DNA of 64,000 bases, from assembly GCA_015060405.1 (NCBI GenBank), contig SUYN01000002.1, positions 186,001 to 250,000 on the forward strand, written 5' to 3'. The notes beneath the pieces are model-generated. The model ran no database searches. It worked only from the letters and a program-made list of their open reading frames with translations, and was not told where the DNA came from. Position numbers and translations under genes: made by a program. This document shows, one piece after another, positions 1-7,998 of the stretch (positions within the stretch are counted from its first letter, which is position 1; every line of letters begins with the position of its first letter). This DNA is from Bacteroidales bacterium. Lineage in GTDB: Bacteria > Bacteroidota > Bacteroidia > Bacteroidales > UBA932.

Positions 1-1140
1 GTGGATCTTGCTCACATCAAGACAACTGAGGCCGAAGCAAAGCTTTCGCCGATCAGCATTTATGTGGAAAGAGTCGCTTCAAAGGTTCAGACTACTTTTC
101 CTGATGCCCTGCCATCGATAGCAGGTGTACAGATCCAGGTCATGAAGAATGCGACAGATCCTTTCACCATTGACAACGGCTCGGGAACAGAACTGGAAGT
201 TTACGCTACAATCAAGGGCTGGGAAGTTACCAACAATATGGAAGGTTCATACGCTCTAAAGAAGATCGACGCTGTGAACTGGACTGATTCAAAGCTCGGC
301 TTCACATGGAACGATGCTCCATTCTACCGTTGCTACTGGTCGGAGTCAGCACCTTATGACCCTAAGCACAACAAGACATTTGCTGACCTCGCGACCGTTG
401 ACCCTAAGTACTATCACGAGAATACGGTTCCTACTTCAGCTTCCGACAATCACAATGCACCTGATCTTGACGGAGTAGACAACAGCAGCACTGCACACAA
501 CCACCCTGTAATCCTCATCGGAGCAGAATTCATCGATGAGACCGGAAATCATCTGGATATAGTAGAGTGGTATGGTGGAAAGATGCTTCTCCCTCAGTTC
601 AAGACTGCAATCCTCGACTTCATCAAGGATGACATCAGAGTTCAGGAAAGCGTAACAGATCCTGGTACAGGAATAACCACTACTACCACACGTACCTTTA
701 CTGAGTCTGAAATCACCTTCAAGCAGGTTTCCGACCAGCTCGCTGACAACCGTTACCTCAGCCTTGTGACACTTGCAGAATCAGCAAAGTCCCTCACTTT
801 TGTGGACATTGCCAACAATCCTCTTACAACTGAACAGGTGATCGCCAACCTTGAAGCTATCGAGCCGGCACTTATCTGGGGAGCAGGAGGTTACTACTAC
901 TTCGGTGTCCGTCACCTTGCAGCTACATCTGCAGGCATCGGTTACAACGGTATGGTCCGCAACCACGTCTACTCTGCATCAGTGACAGGCATCACAGGTC
1001 TCGGAACTCCGGTTTACGATCCTGAAATGGTCATCACTCCTGAGAAACCGGATGACTCTACTGAGACTTCTTACATCGCTGCAGAAATCAACATTCTCTC
1101 TTGGAGAATCGTAGCTCAGGATAATATTGTCCTCAATTAG
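1..1140 (+). CDS. Fimbria major subunit, Mfa1 family (5' end outside window)
   Basis: This is the C-terminal 379 residues of a protein whose start lies before the window. The polymer-forming major subunits of Bacteroidales type V fimbriae (Mfa1 of Porphyromonas) end with a segment like the one seen here, YIAAEINILSWRIVAQ, preceded by a stretch such as YYYFGVRHLA and NHVYS. In that family the subunit is exported as a lipoprotein, cleaved by a gingipain-like protease and polymerised by strand exchange. The next genes encode a small lipoprotein of the Mfa2/FimB type, an accessory subunit and a large tip-like protein, which fits a complete fimbrial operon. The displayed first codon GTG at base 1 is simply where the window begins. 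The family assignment is by recalled pattern. Confidence 0.8.
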   Translation: MDLAHIKTTEAEAKLSPISIYVERVASKVQTTFPDALPSIAGVQIQVMKNATDPFTIDNGSGTELEVYATIKGWEVTNNMEGSYALKKIDAVNWTDSKLGFTWNDAPFYRCYWSESAPYDPKHNKTFADLATVDPKYYHENTVPTSASDNHNAPDLDGVDNSSTAHNHPVILIGAEFIDETGNHLDIVEWYGGKMLLPQFKTAILDFIKDDIRVQESVTDPGTGITTTTTRTFTESEITFKQVSDQLADNRYLSLVTLAESAKSLTFVDIANNPLTTEQVIANLEAIEPALIWGAGGYYYFGVRHLAATSAGIGYNGMVRNHVYSASVTGITGLGTPVYDPEMVITPEKPDDSTETSYIAAEINILSWRIVAQDNIVLN

Positions 1141-1180
1141 CAAAGAAGATTTTACAACGCTTGATGCGAATAAGCATTTA

Positions 1181-1219
1181 ATCAAGGTCCGGGAGCTCCC
1201 GGCTCCCGGGACCTTTGAT
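1181..1219 (+). terminator. Strong hairpin between major and minor fimbrial genes (attenuator)
   Basis: ATCAAGGTCC-GGGAG pairs with CTCCCGGGACCTTTGAT around a short GC loop. It lies in the 105-bp gap after the major subunit. No long U-tract follows, so it is more likely a partial terminator or 3'-end stabiliser. That would let the major subunit be made in excess over the anchor and tip genes. Confidence 0.6.
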
Positions 1220-1245
1220 AAACCCTTAAAACAATTACAAAGAAA

Positions 1246-2280
1246 ATGGCGACTCTGGTAAAGAAAATACTCATAGCTCTGATGCTTCTCGGCTTGGGCA
1301 CTTTCTTCTCATCTTGCGAGAAGATCTTCGAATACGAGGGCGACTGTTCGATTCACTGTCAGATCCGTTTCAGGTATGACATGAACATGAAGTTTGCCGA
1401 CGCATTCGCCAACTCAGTGTCGCATGTAACCGTTTATGTATATGATGCCGGCACGGGCAAGCTTGTGCTGAAACAGACAGAAAGTGGTCCGGCTCTTTCC
1501 GACCGGAATTATGTGATGGAACTCGAAGGTCTTCAGCCTGGAACATATGACATCGTGGTCTGGGGAGGTGATGGCCTTGAGGAAGGTACATTTACTGCTT
1601 CGGAAGTCACTGCAGGTGTTTCTGAAGTTACTGAAATCCAGTGCATGATGGAGAGGGACAATGTGGATGGAAAGGCACAGGTGACAGAAGATGTCAGACA
1701 GCTGTATCACGGAATCAGACGTGTCACCTTCGATGACACTTATGGAACACAGGTGGAGGAGATCTCACTCGTGAAGAACACGAATGTAGTCCGCATAGTG
1801 CTTCAGCATCTTTATGTGGAGGATGTGGACCCTGACAACTTCATCTTTGAAATACAGGATGACAACGGATACATGGACTATGATAACGATCTGCTTGAAG
1901 ATGATATGATCCATTACTATCCTTGGAGCGTGACTGCCGGTCAGGCCGGAATCGAGGCTGACATCTACACAAAGACCATAACCAATGTCAATGCTGCTGT
2001 GGCAGAACTTACCATCGGGCGTCTTATGGAAGGTGGGAATACAATCCTCAACATCTATAACAGGGAAAAAGGTGAAAAGGTCCTCTCTATTCCTCTTGTA
2101 GATTATGCTCTGCTCGTTAAGGGCAACTATAACAAGGGAATGTCGGATCAGGAATATCTCGACCGCCAGGATGAATATAACCTTACATTCTTCCTCGATG
2201 GTGCAGGCCGCTGGATATCAAGTGAAATCTACATCAATTCGTGGAGAGTGGTTCTTCAGGAAGACAGTGTGTTACAATAA
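1246..2280 (+). CDS. FimB/Mfa2-family fimbrial anchor lipoprotein
   Basis: This 344-residue protein begins with a lipoprotein signal peptide (hydrophobic stretch, then FFSSC). Next comes the pattern of Mfa2/FimB proteins: CSIHCQIRFRYDMNMKFADAF followed by VTVYVYD. The protein ends with INSWRVVLQEDSVLQ, close to the end of the major subunit. In Porphyromonas, Mfa2 sits in the outer membrane, anchors the fimbrial shaft and limits its length. It follows the major subunit by 105 bp, across a GC-rich hairpin, so it is probably co-transcribed at a lower level. The family call is confident. The exact partner subunits are inferred from gene order. Confidence 0.8.
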   Translation: MATLVKKILIALMLLGLGTFFSSCEKIFEYEGDCSIHCQIRFRYDMNMKFADAFANSVSHVTVYVYDAGTGKLVLKQTESGPALSDRNYVMELEGLQPGTYDIVVWGGDGLEEGTFTASEVTAGVSEVTEIQCMMERDNVDGKAQVTEDVRQLYHGIRRVTFDDTYGTQVEEISLVKNTNVVRIVLQHLYVEDVDPDNFIFEIQDDNGYMDYDNDLLEDDMIHYYPWSVTAGQAGIEADIYTKTITNVNAAVAELTIGRLMEGGNTILNIYNREKGEKVLSIPLVDYALLVKGNYNKGMSDQEYLDRQDEYNLTFFLDGAGRWISSEIYINSWRVVLQEDSVLQ

Positions 2281-2291
2281 ACCTTACAACG

Positions 2292-3449
2292 ATGAAATGC
2301 AAACTGACATATCTGATTCTGAGCTTTCTGCTTCCGGTCATGCAGTCCTGCGTCTTTGACAAGGAGGAATGCATCGGGACGGAGCGGACTGACAGCCAGA
2401 TCGAGCTCGCTTTCACTATTGCCATGGAGCATAGGGCATCGACTAAGGCGGATGATCACACCTGGGGAGACAATCTGGATGTAGACAGTTCGAATGATTA
2501 CCCCGACAAGGTCGGCAACTCGTTTGAGAACTATATAGAAGTCAACAGCCTGCGTGTGTTTGCATATGATGCAGCCGGCAATTATCTCGCAGAGGTGAAG
2601 GAGGTTCTGTGCAGGCAGACGAGCCCAAGCACAGAAACGGGGGCAGCGACATACGAATTCCTCGGAATTCTCCAGGACAAGGATTCCGGAATCAATGCGG
2701 ACGTGGATTTCGTCGACGGAACGACATACAGGTATGTGATCCTTGCCAATTGCAGCGAGGTCAGCTACAATGACGGTGTTCCGGATCTTGGAAACCAGAC
2801 TTTCACAAACACCTGGGAATCATTCATAGCTCCCGGCAGCGCAATACCTATGTGGGGAGCGACAGACCAGACGATGGTAGTGGGAAGCCGTCAGGACATT
2901 GGGACCATTTATCTTCTGAGATCTCTTGCAAAAGTTGAGGTGCGGCTTGATGATGCGGTGGCGCAGGATTTCAGAATAAAGGAGGCTTCCATCAACAGGA
3001 CATATACTACAGGTTACTGTGCTCCACATGGCTGGAACAGATTGACGACAGAATCTCTATATCATTTGGGAAGTCCGGCAAACGGAGGATTCCGTCCATA
3101 TGTGGTGGATGATGCAAGAATAAACGCCATCAACATGTCGGCCACGTCGACTTCAGGACAGTCATTCGTCCTCTATCTTCCGGAAACCCCGAACTCACTT
3201 ACCGACCCGTTATATATAGACATCACCGTGTCGGATTCAGAAAAAGACTACACATTTGAGAAGGCTATAGTCTTCTGCAATTACACCTCCGGATCTCCTG
3301 ACCTCCTGCACCCTTATGACATCGTCAGGAACCATTATTACAGATTCGATATCACGGGCGTAAAGACATCCGTTGAGGTGAACTTCAATTTATACTATGA
3401 TGTATGGCCGATGGATGAAGAGACCGTGACAATTCCATCATTTGAATAA
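2292..3449 (+). CDS. Fimbrial accessory/minor subunit lipoprotein
   Basis: The ORF track opens at 2241 inside the previous gene. The ATG at 2292 is the better start because it gives a clean lipoprotein signal (MKCKLTYLILSFLLPVMQSC) and follows the upstream stop by 11 bp. The 385-residue product has the layout of Mfa-like fimbrial subunits: an N-terminal domain with VNSLRVFAYDAAGNYL, a TRA-like region with SLAKVEVRLDD, and a C-terminal domain ending with YRFDITGVKTSVEVNFNLYY and DVWPMDEETVTIPS. Proteins of this kind form the tip adaptors (Mfa3/Mfa4-like) of type V fimbriae. I cannot say which tip subunit it corresponds to. Confidence 0.65.
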   Translation: MKCKLTYLILSFLLPVMQSCVFDKEECIGTERTDSQIELAFTIAMEHRASTKADDHTWGDNLDVDSSNDYPDKVGNSFENYIEVNSLRVFAYDAAGNYLAEVKEVLCRQTSPSTETGAATYEFLGILQDKDSGINADVDFVDGTTYRYVILANCSEVSYNDGVPDLGNQTFTNTWESFIAPGSAIPMWGATDQTMVVGSRQDIGTIYLLRSLAKVEVRLDDAVAQDFRIKEASINRTYTTGYCAPHGWNRLTTESLYHLGSPANGGFRPYVVDDARINAINMSATSTSGQSFVLYLPETPNSLTDPLYIDITVSDSEKDYTFEKAIVFCNYTSGSPDLLHPYDIVRNHYYRFDITGVKTSVEVNFNLYYDVWPMDEETVTIPSFE

Positions 3450-3459
3450 TATACGACTT

Positions 3460-6459
3460 ATGAGAAAGATATACGACATATTGCTGACATTGGTAATCGC
3501 ATCCTGCATCATCTCCTGCTCTCTGGAGGAGATCGGCTCCGTGCAGATTTCAGAAGGAGGTCATCCTGTAACCGTCAATATGAACCTTTCTTTCCCTGAG
3601 TCAATGCAGGTTGCGGTTCAGACCAAGGCCGGAGAGATGAATACCAGGGTGTATGATTTCTATATCTTCGTATTCGACAACGCAGGTAATCTTCAGAATA
3701 AGTACTATTTCCCTTCAAGCACTTCAAATGATGTGACAAACTATTCCGCAGAATACAGCCTTCCTCTTCCGGGCGTATCTACAAGCCTGCGTCGCAACAC
3801 AGACACCAGCGGTGACATACTTACATTGGGAACCTTGTCAGGATCCTGCTACATGATGGGAGTTGCAAACGTCGATATGAAGGTAGGTTATTCCCTTCTT
3901 GATGAATTGAACGATGTCACGAATATGTCGGAACTCAGAGAGGTGCTCGCTGTTGAGCCGACCGTATCTCCTTCTGTCTTTACAATGAGCGGCTTTTACA
4001 GTCCGAGTCAGACTACCATTTCCACAGATGGAGCGATAGTCATTCCTGACGACGGCAACATTACCGGGTACATCCATCTTGAGCCGGTGGACGCCCAGAT
4101 CGATTTCAATGTGAAGGCCGGCAATGGCTCAGGACGCGACTTCGATTTCATCCTCGACAGCTGGCAGGTAGTGAATGTGCCTCGCAACGCATATCTTTTC
4201 CCTTCTTTAACCGAGGCAGTTACGTCATATTATGACTCAAACCTGTCGCATCAGGTGGACAAGGCCCTCACCGGCACAGGTACAAAGAACACATATTCAT
4301 TCAATTTCTTCATCCAGGAACGTCTGGGACAGTCATCTGCAACGATTTCAAGCTATGGCGACCGTGCGGCCTGGAACGGAGAGGATGAGAACGGAAAGAT
4401 ATTCACCAATGCTCCTGCAAATTCAACTTATGTTCTTCTTAACGGAAGATATCTTGGAGAATCGGTGATCCAGAGCAAGACAGATGTGAATTCAGATGGT
4501 GTAGTGGATACGGACGATATATCTGTAGAATATGTGGATGCGAACGTGACATACACTATATTCCTTGGAGAAGGATCCGATGCTTCTCCATATACCAGCT
4601 TCAGGTCCAACAGAAATACGAAATATACCTACAATGTGACCGTCAATGGTGTAAAGGATATATCTGTGGAGGTGAGGCAGGATAATGACAATGGAAACGA
4701 CATCGAGAACCGCGCAGATGCGGAAGGTGATATCATCATGTCCAAGGGCAGTTCATTCTCTGTAGATGCCCACTACTCATCATTGGTGCTCACATTCACC
4801 AAGGCAGAGATCCTTGAGGCAATAGAGAAAGGTATGATAGGCTACACGGCAGTGACGCCGTACGGCAACAGGCTCTATGCATATCGTGATGGTGTTGCGG
4901 ATACGGATCAGGCTCCATATGCGGACTGGGTGAAATTCGCCAGGAAGACCAGCTATACAGGTGGAACACACTATCCGGCAAAATACAACCCGTCTGAAAT
5001 CATGACTGTAAGAGAACTTCTCGAAGAACTCGAGACAGGTTATGTGAAAGGAGATGCAGCCAACGGCTCCATTTATATGGCCGGTGACGTAGTTCGCTAC
5101 ACAGCTTTCGTGCAGGAGTATTACTATGACACGACTCCGGATGGTGACCCGGCATCCTGGAAGGACTTTGTCAACGTCCCTGACAGAAAACTCATGATAC
5201 TTGCCGATACAGAGACAAGTACAGACGAAAAAAGCTCCATCACTTCTGCTGTGTACACCATCACTCAGAAGGCAATCAAGACCATATACAACAAGAATGC
5301 AGATGGTCTTGACCGCGCATGGGGCCTTGAGAGCGTAGAAGAGGACATTGTTGCGGGAAGACATCATCTGAACAATAACAGTACATTGGCTTATTATGGC
5401 GGAAGTTTCCCTGAATCAGAGAAATATGGACGAAAGATAGCTCTTGCGAATGCGGAATCGAACAGCAGCCTTACCTGGAATATGATAGGTAATGACGGCT
5501 ATCTGACCAATGCCTATTCCAACAATGCGTTCGGGGCATGCCTGCTAAGGAACAGGGATCTTGACGGAGACGGCAGAATCGATCCGGAAGAGATAAGATG
5601 GTATATGCCTACACTCTTCCAGTACCAGCAGATGTTCATCGGGATGTATGGAATCGAGGACCTCGATGCAAGACTGTACTACAATGAAGCCGTCGTGGAT
5701 GAGGAATGGATATACAAGCACTATCTTTCTTCAAACAACTATCAGGTGATGTGGGCGGAAGAAGGACTGTCGAACTGTAACTATCAGTCATCGGCAAGCT
5801 GGTATGGCACCAACTTCACCGACGAGTATCTTGTGAGGTGTGTAAGAGATCTGGGAACCCCTGTGACTTCTTCAGACTCGAGAGATTCATTCAATGATGA
5901 GGATTATCAGTTCCAGAACATATTCGTCAAGGAAGGAAGAACCATAAAGATGACCTATCTCAATGAGGCATCTGTGAGGACAACCCTTGAGAACAAGGAA
6001 GTCTCGGCACCAGTAGTAACCTTCTCTGAGAACAACCGTCCGGCGGTGTCTTTCGAATATGCACAGAGTGACCTTGGCGGAGACTATGATTTCAGGACCC
6101 AGAACAATAGGGCCGACAACAATCAGTCTACCGTATGCTCTACGCTTGGAACGGGATGGAGGCTTCCTACCGTTACGGAAATGAGCCTTATACAGCAGTC
6201 AGGTGTGACCCTTTCGCAGAACACCATCACAAGGACGAAGTTCCAGTTCTACATGTGGAACGGCCTGAGAAACACTGATGCTGACTACAATTCAATTCCA
6301 GTAAACTCAAGGAAGCATCAGAATAATCTGCGATATGGACGATATGGTCATGTCTACGGACCGGGATTCTTCACCCTTCCTGACGGAAACTCGATGATGG
6401 CTACTGCCCAGACCACATGGAACGGAAAGGTAAGATGTGTAAGAGACATCTCTGATTAG
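3460..6459 (+). CDS. Large fimbrial tip-type lipoprotein, DUF4906-like
   Basis: The start at 3460 is chosen over the track's 3442 because it gives the signal peptide MRKIYDILLTLVIASCIISC, a lipoprotein signal. The 999-residue protein starts with a fimbrial-subunit-like domain (TRVYDFYIFVFDNAGNL, about residues 55-75). It continues with a long beta-rich region and ends with a lectin-like block (GTGWRLPTVTEMSLIQQSG and VRCVRDISD). The order of a roughly 1000-residue protein last in a fimbrial operon, and its sequence style, match DUF4906 proteins of Bacteroides, which are probable tip adhesins. Ligand unknown. The C-terminal RCVRD end resembles the DGR target protein at 31839, but there is no template-like repeat here. 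A terminator follows. Confidence 0.65.
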   Translation: MRKIYDILLTLVIASCIISCSLEEIGSVQISEGGHPVTVNMNLSFPESMQVAVQTKAGEMNTRVYDFYIFVFDNAGNLQNKYYFPSSTSNDVTNYSAEYSLPLPGVSTSLRRNTDTSGDILTLGTLSGSCYMMGVANVDMKVGYSLLDELNDVTNMSELREVLAVEPTVSPSVFTMSGFYSPSQTTISTDGAIVIPDDGNITGYIHLEPVDAQIDFNVKAGNGSGRDFDFILDSWQVVNVPRNAYLFPSLTEAVTSYYDSNLSHQVDKALTGTGTKNTYSFNFFIQERLGQSSATISSYGDRAAWNGEDENGKIFTNAPANSTYVLLNGRYLGESVIQSKTDVNSDGVVDTDDISVEYVDANVTYTIFLGEGSDASPYTSFRSNRNTKYTYNVTVNGVKDISVEVRQDNDNGNDIENRADAEGDIIMSKGSSFSVDAHYSSLVLTFTKAEILEAIEKGMIGYTAVTPYGNRLYAYRDGVADTDQAPYADWVKFARKTSYTGGTHYPAKYNPSEIMTVRELLEELETGYVKGDAANGSIYMAGDVVRYTAFVQEYYYDTTPDGDPASWKDFVNVPDRKLMILADTETSTDEKSSITSAVYTITQKAIKTIYNKNADGLDRAWGLESVEEDIVAGRHHLNNNSTLAYYGGSFPESEKYGRKIALANAESNSSLTWNMIGNDGYLTNAYSNNAFGACLLRNRDLDGDGRIDPEEIRWYMPTLFQYQQMFIGMYGIEDLDARLYYNEAVVDEEWIYKHYLSSNNYQVMWAEEGLSNCNYQSSASWYGTNFTDEYLVRCVRDLGTPVTSSDSRDSFNDEDYQFQNIFVKEGRTIKMTYLNEASVRTTLENKEVSAPVVTFSENNRPAVSFEYAQSDLGGDYDFRTQNNRADNNQSTVCSTLGTGWRLPTVTEMSLIQQSGVTLSQNTITRTKFQFYMWNGLRNTDADYNSIPVNSRKHQNNLRYGRYGHVYGPGFFTLPDGNSMMATAQTTWNGKVRCVRDISD

Positions 6460-6494
6460 CAGCCTGATTCTTTCTACATACATCGTTCACCATG

Positions 6495-6542
6495 CAACCA
6501 CCCCAAGGCTGAGTCTACGGACAGGGTGGTTGTTTTCTTTTC
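6495..6542 (+). terminator. Rho-independent terminator of the fimbrial operon
   Basis: CAACCACCC pairs with GGGTGGTTG across a 20-nt loop and is followed by TTTTCTTTT. It lies 35 bp after the stop of the tip-type gene. Confidence 0.85.
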
Positions 6543-6558
6543 CCGGACAACAAGCGGC

Positions 6559-6761
6559 TATCCTTGAAAGACAGGTCCGGCTGGATGATACCCGATGACC
6601 AGTTCTTTAAACCATCACAGTCACACCCAATGCACCCGGGTGTCATTTCCTTCTACCCCCGGGTGCGCTCATCGTCATCTCAGACTACTGCAAGGTCACT
6701 TGCCGCACCTAGGGGTGCTACTAAAACACCCCCGGGTGCACTTTTGCGTCGGGGAAACAAA
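6559..6761. repeat. 200-bp direct repeat, left copy, flanking the ParDE module
   Basis: This 203-bp segment matches 7630-7831 at about 97% by eye, with one short indel. It contains four palindromic blocks built on the same core (GCACCCGGGTGT, CCCCCGGGTGCG, GCACCTAGGGGTGC, CACCCCCGGGTGCAC). It therefore looks like a structured element rather than coding DNA. The ORFs called here on both strands are shadows. The type of element is unknown. Confidence 0.85.
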
Positions 6762-6820
6762 TTGCTGGAAGGTTTTCGATAGTGATGCCTCTCCTGCTCG
6801 CTATGGGATCCCCGGTCGAG

Positions 6821-6908
6821 GCCGGGGATGACAGTGGAGCCGGGGATGACGGTGGAGCCGGGGATGACGGTGGAGCTGGGGATGATGGTGGGCTCGGATG
6901 ACGGTGGA
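6821..6908 (+). repeat. Minisatellite of five 17-18-bp units
   Basis: Units read GCCGGGGATGACGGTGGA with small changes, at about 6821, 6839, 6857, 6875 and 6892. The first unit is the right half of a palindromic repeat (GATCCCCGG..GCCGGGGATGAC, 6808-6832). The array looks like slippage expansion from one such element. Confidence 0.85.
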
Positions 6909-6939
6909 GATGGCCGGCGCCGACCGACCATCCCAAACA

Positions 6940-6966
6940 AAATCGGTCTCGCTCATGAAGCCTTTC
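6940..6966 (+). repeat. 27-bp direct repeat, left copy
   Basis: AAATCGGTCTCGCTCATGAA plus GCCTTTC recurs at 7601-7627. The two copies immediately flank the ParD/ParE module and its promoter. The right copy abuts the right 200-bp repeat. Confidence 0.85.
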
Positions 6967-6989
6967 TACGAAATTGTTCAGCTCGATTA

Positions 6990-7019
6990 TTGCAACATTA
7001 CCAAATATTGGTAACTTTG
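6990..7019 (+). promoter_or_regulatory. Promoter and operator of the parDE module
   Basis: A TTG at 6990 and TAACTTTG at 7012-7019 match the Bacteroidetes -33/-7 pattern with a 19-bp spacer. A perfect inverted repeat, TTACCAA-ATA-TTGGTAA (6998-7014), overlaps the -7 box. This is where an autorepressing ParD antitoxin would be expected to bind. Confidence 0.65.
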
Positions 7020-7035
7020 TTAAAAATTTTTAGGT

Positions 7036-7281
7036 ATGAAAACAACATCAGTAGCACTCGGACCATACTTCGAGAACTATATCAAGGCTCAGATTGTGCA
7101 GGGCAGATACAATAATGCAAGCGAAGTAATCAGAGCAGGATTGCGGATGCTTGAAGATAACGATGCCAGAATTGCCGCACTCAAAAGCGCAATAGACGAA
7201 GGACTCAACAGTGGCGAAGCAGCAGACTTTGACCCAGCAGCACACCTCAAATCACTGAAAGCATCGAAGAAGAATGCCTAA
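7036..7281 (+). CDS. parD: ParD-family antitoxin
   Basis: This 81-residue protein has the ParD layout. An N-terminal ribbon-helix-helix DNA-binding part (TTSVALGPYFENYIKAQIVQGRYNNASEVIRAGLRMLE, residues 3-43) leads to a charged, flexible C-terminal tail expected to wrap the toxin. In type II toxin-antitoxin systems it neutralises ParE and represses its own promoter, and a palindrome overlaps the -7 box upstream. It overlaps the toxin gene by 8 bp, indicating coupled translation. The module sits between direct repeats, which suggests it arrived or moved as a cassette. Confidence 0.88.
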   Translation: MKTTSVALGPYFENYIKAQIVQGRYNNASEVIRAGLRMLEDNDARIAALKSAIDEGLNSGEAADFDPAAHLKSLKASKKNA

Positions 7282-7570
7282 AGTACGATATTCCAATAAA
7301 GCAGTTGAAGATCTGTCTTCAATCTGGGAATACACCTTTACCAAATGGTCAGAAAATCAGGCTGATGAGTATTACGCAATGCTCATATCAGCCTGCAACT
7401 GTCTCCTGTATCCATCCGTAATATCAAACAGGTCCTATGAAGAAATCTCAGAAGGACTTCTCGGAGTCAAGGCAGGACATCATCTGATATTCTACAATAT
7501 TCTGGAAAACGACGATGTCATGATCATTCGTATCCTGCATGAAAAAATGGATATAAAGCAACATCTGTAA
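7274..7570 (+). CDS. parE: ParE/RelE-family toxin
   Basis: This 98-residue protein has the RelE/ParE toxin pattern: VRYSNKAVEDLSSIWEYT at the N terminus, ADEYYAMLISACNCL in the middle helix, and a C-terminal strand with GHHLIFYNILENDDVMIIRILH. Members of this family either poison DNA gyrase (ParE) or cleave mRNA (RelE). Pairing with a ParD-type antitoxin favours the ParE branch, but the target cannot be read from sequence. It overlaps parD by 8 bp. Length is normal and no key segment appears missing. Confidence 0.85.
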   Translation: MPKVRYSNKAVEDLSSIWEYTFTKWSENQADEYYAMLISACNCLLYPSVISNRSYEEISEGLLGVKAGHHLIFYNILENDDVMIIRILHEKMDIKQHL

Positions 7571-7600
7571 TACAGACTGTATACGCAGCAGATTCATATT

Positions 7601-7627
7601 AAATCGGTCTCGCTCATGAAGCCTTTC
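7601..7627 (+). repeat. 27-bp direct repeat, right copy
   Basis: This is identical to 6940-6966 and begins 30 bp after the parE stop. It is followed after 2 bp by the right copy of the 200-bp repeat. Confidence 0.85.
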
Positions 7628-7629
7628 GA

Positions 7630-7831
7630 TATCCTTGAAAGGCAGGTCCGGCTGGATGATACCCGATGACCATTATTTAAACCATCACAGTCACACCCAA
7701 TGCACCCGGGTGTCATTTCCTTCTACCCCCGGGTGCGCTCATCGTCATCTCAGACTACTGCAAGGTCACTTGCCGCACCTAGGGGTGCTACTAAAACACA
7801 CCCGGGTGCACTTTTGCGTCGGGGAAACAAA
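7630..7831. repeat. 200-bp direct repeat, right copy
   Basis: This is the second copy of the element at 6559-6761, in the same orientation and with the same four CCCGGG-type palindromic blocks. It differs by a few bases near 7674 and 7798. The rest of the 428-bp gap up to the mutarotase gene holds only a probable promoter. Confidence 0.85.
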
Positions 7832-7960
7832 ATGGGGCCGACGGGCGGAATTTCGTTTCCGGCATGTCGGTGGAAACACTGTCTTGTCTGCGGATGCAAA
7901 GGTTTATGCGGATGGAGAACCTTTTGCCGTTTTCCTGTAGGTTTTTTCTGTTTTTTGTTA

Positions 7961-7968
7961 TAATTTTG
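7961..7968 (+). promoter_or_regulatory. Probable -7 box of the mutarotase gene
   Basis: TAATTTTG matches the Bacteroidetes TAnnTTTG -7 box, 31 bp upstream of the ATG at 7999. No convincing -33 TTG is seen at the right distance. Confidence 0.45.
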
Positions 7969-7998
7969 AGGGTTCTGAAAACATATAAGGCAAAAATC

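Noticed and set aside
3460-6459. Second DGR target in the fimbrial tip protein
   Set aside because: It ends in RCVRD like the DGR target, but its C-terminal DNA has no similarity to the template repeat.
6564-6940. Several overlapping ORFs of 70-90 residues
   Set aside because: They are open only because the repeats and minisatellite lack stops. The same DNA is open on both strands and gives low-complexity Pro/Ser/Gly peptides.
6559-7831. Integron attC-like sites around the toxin-antitoxin module
   Set aside because: The flanking repeats are palindrome-rich and flank a TA cassette, but I see no GTTRRRY core and no integron integrase. The ParDE pair also has its own promoter.
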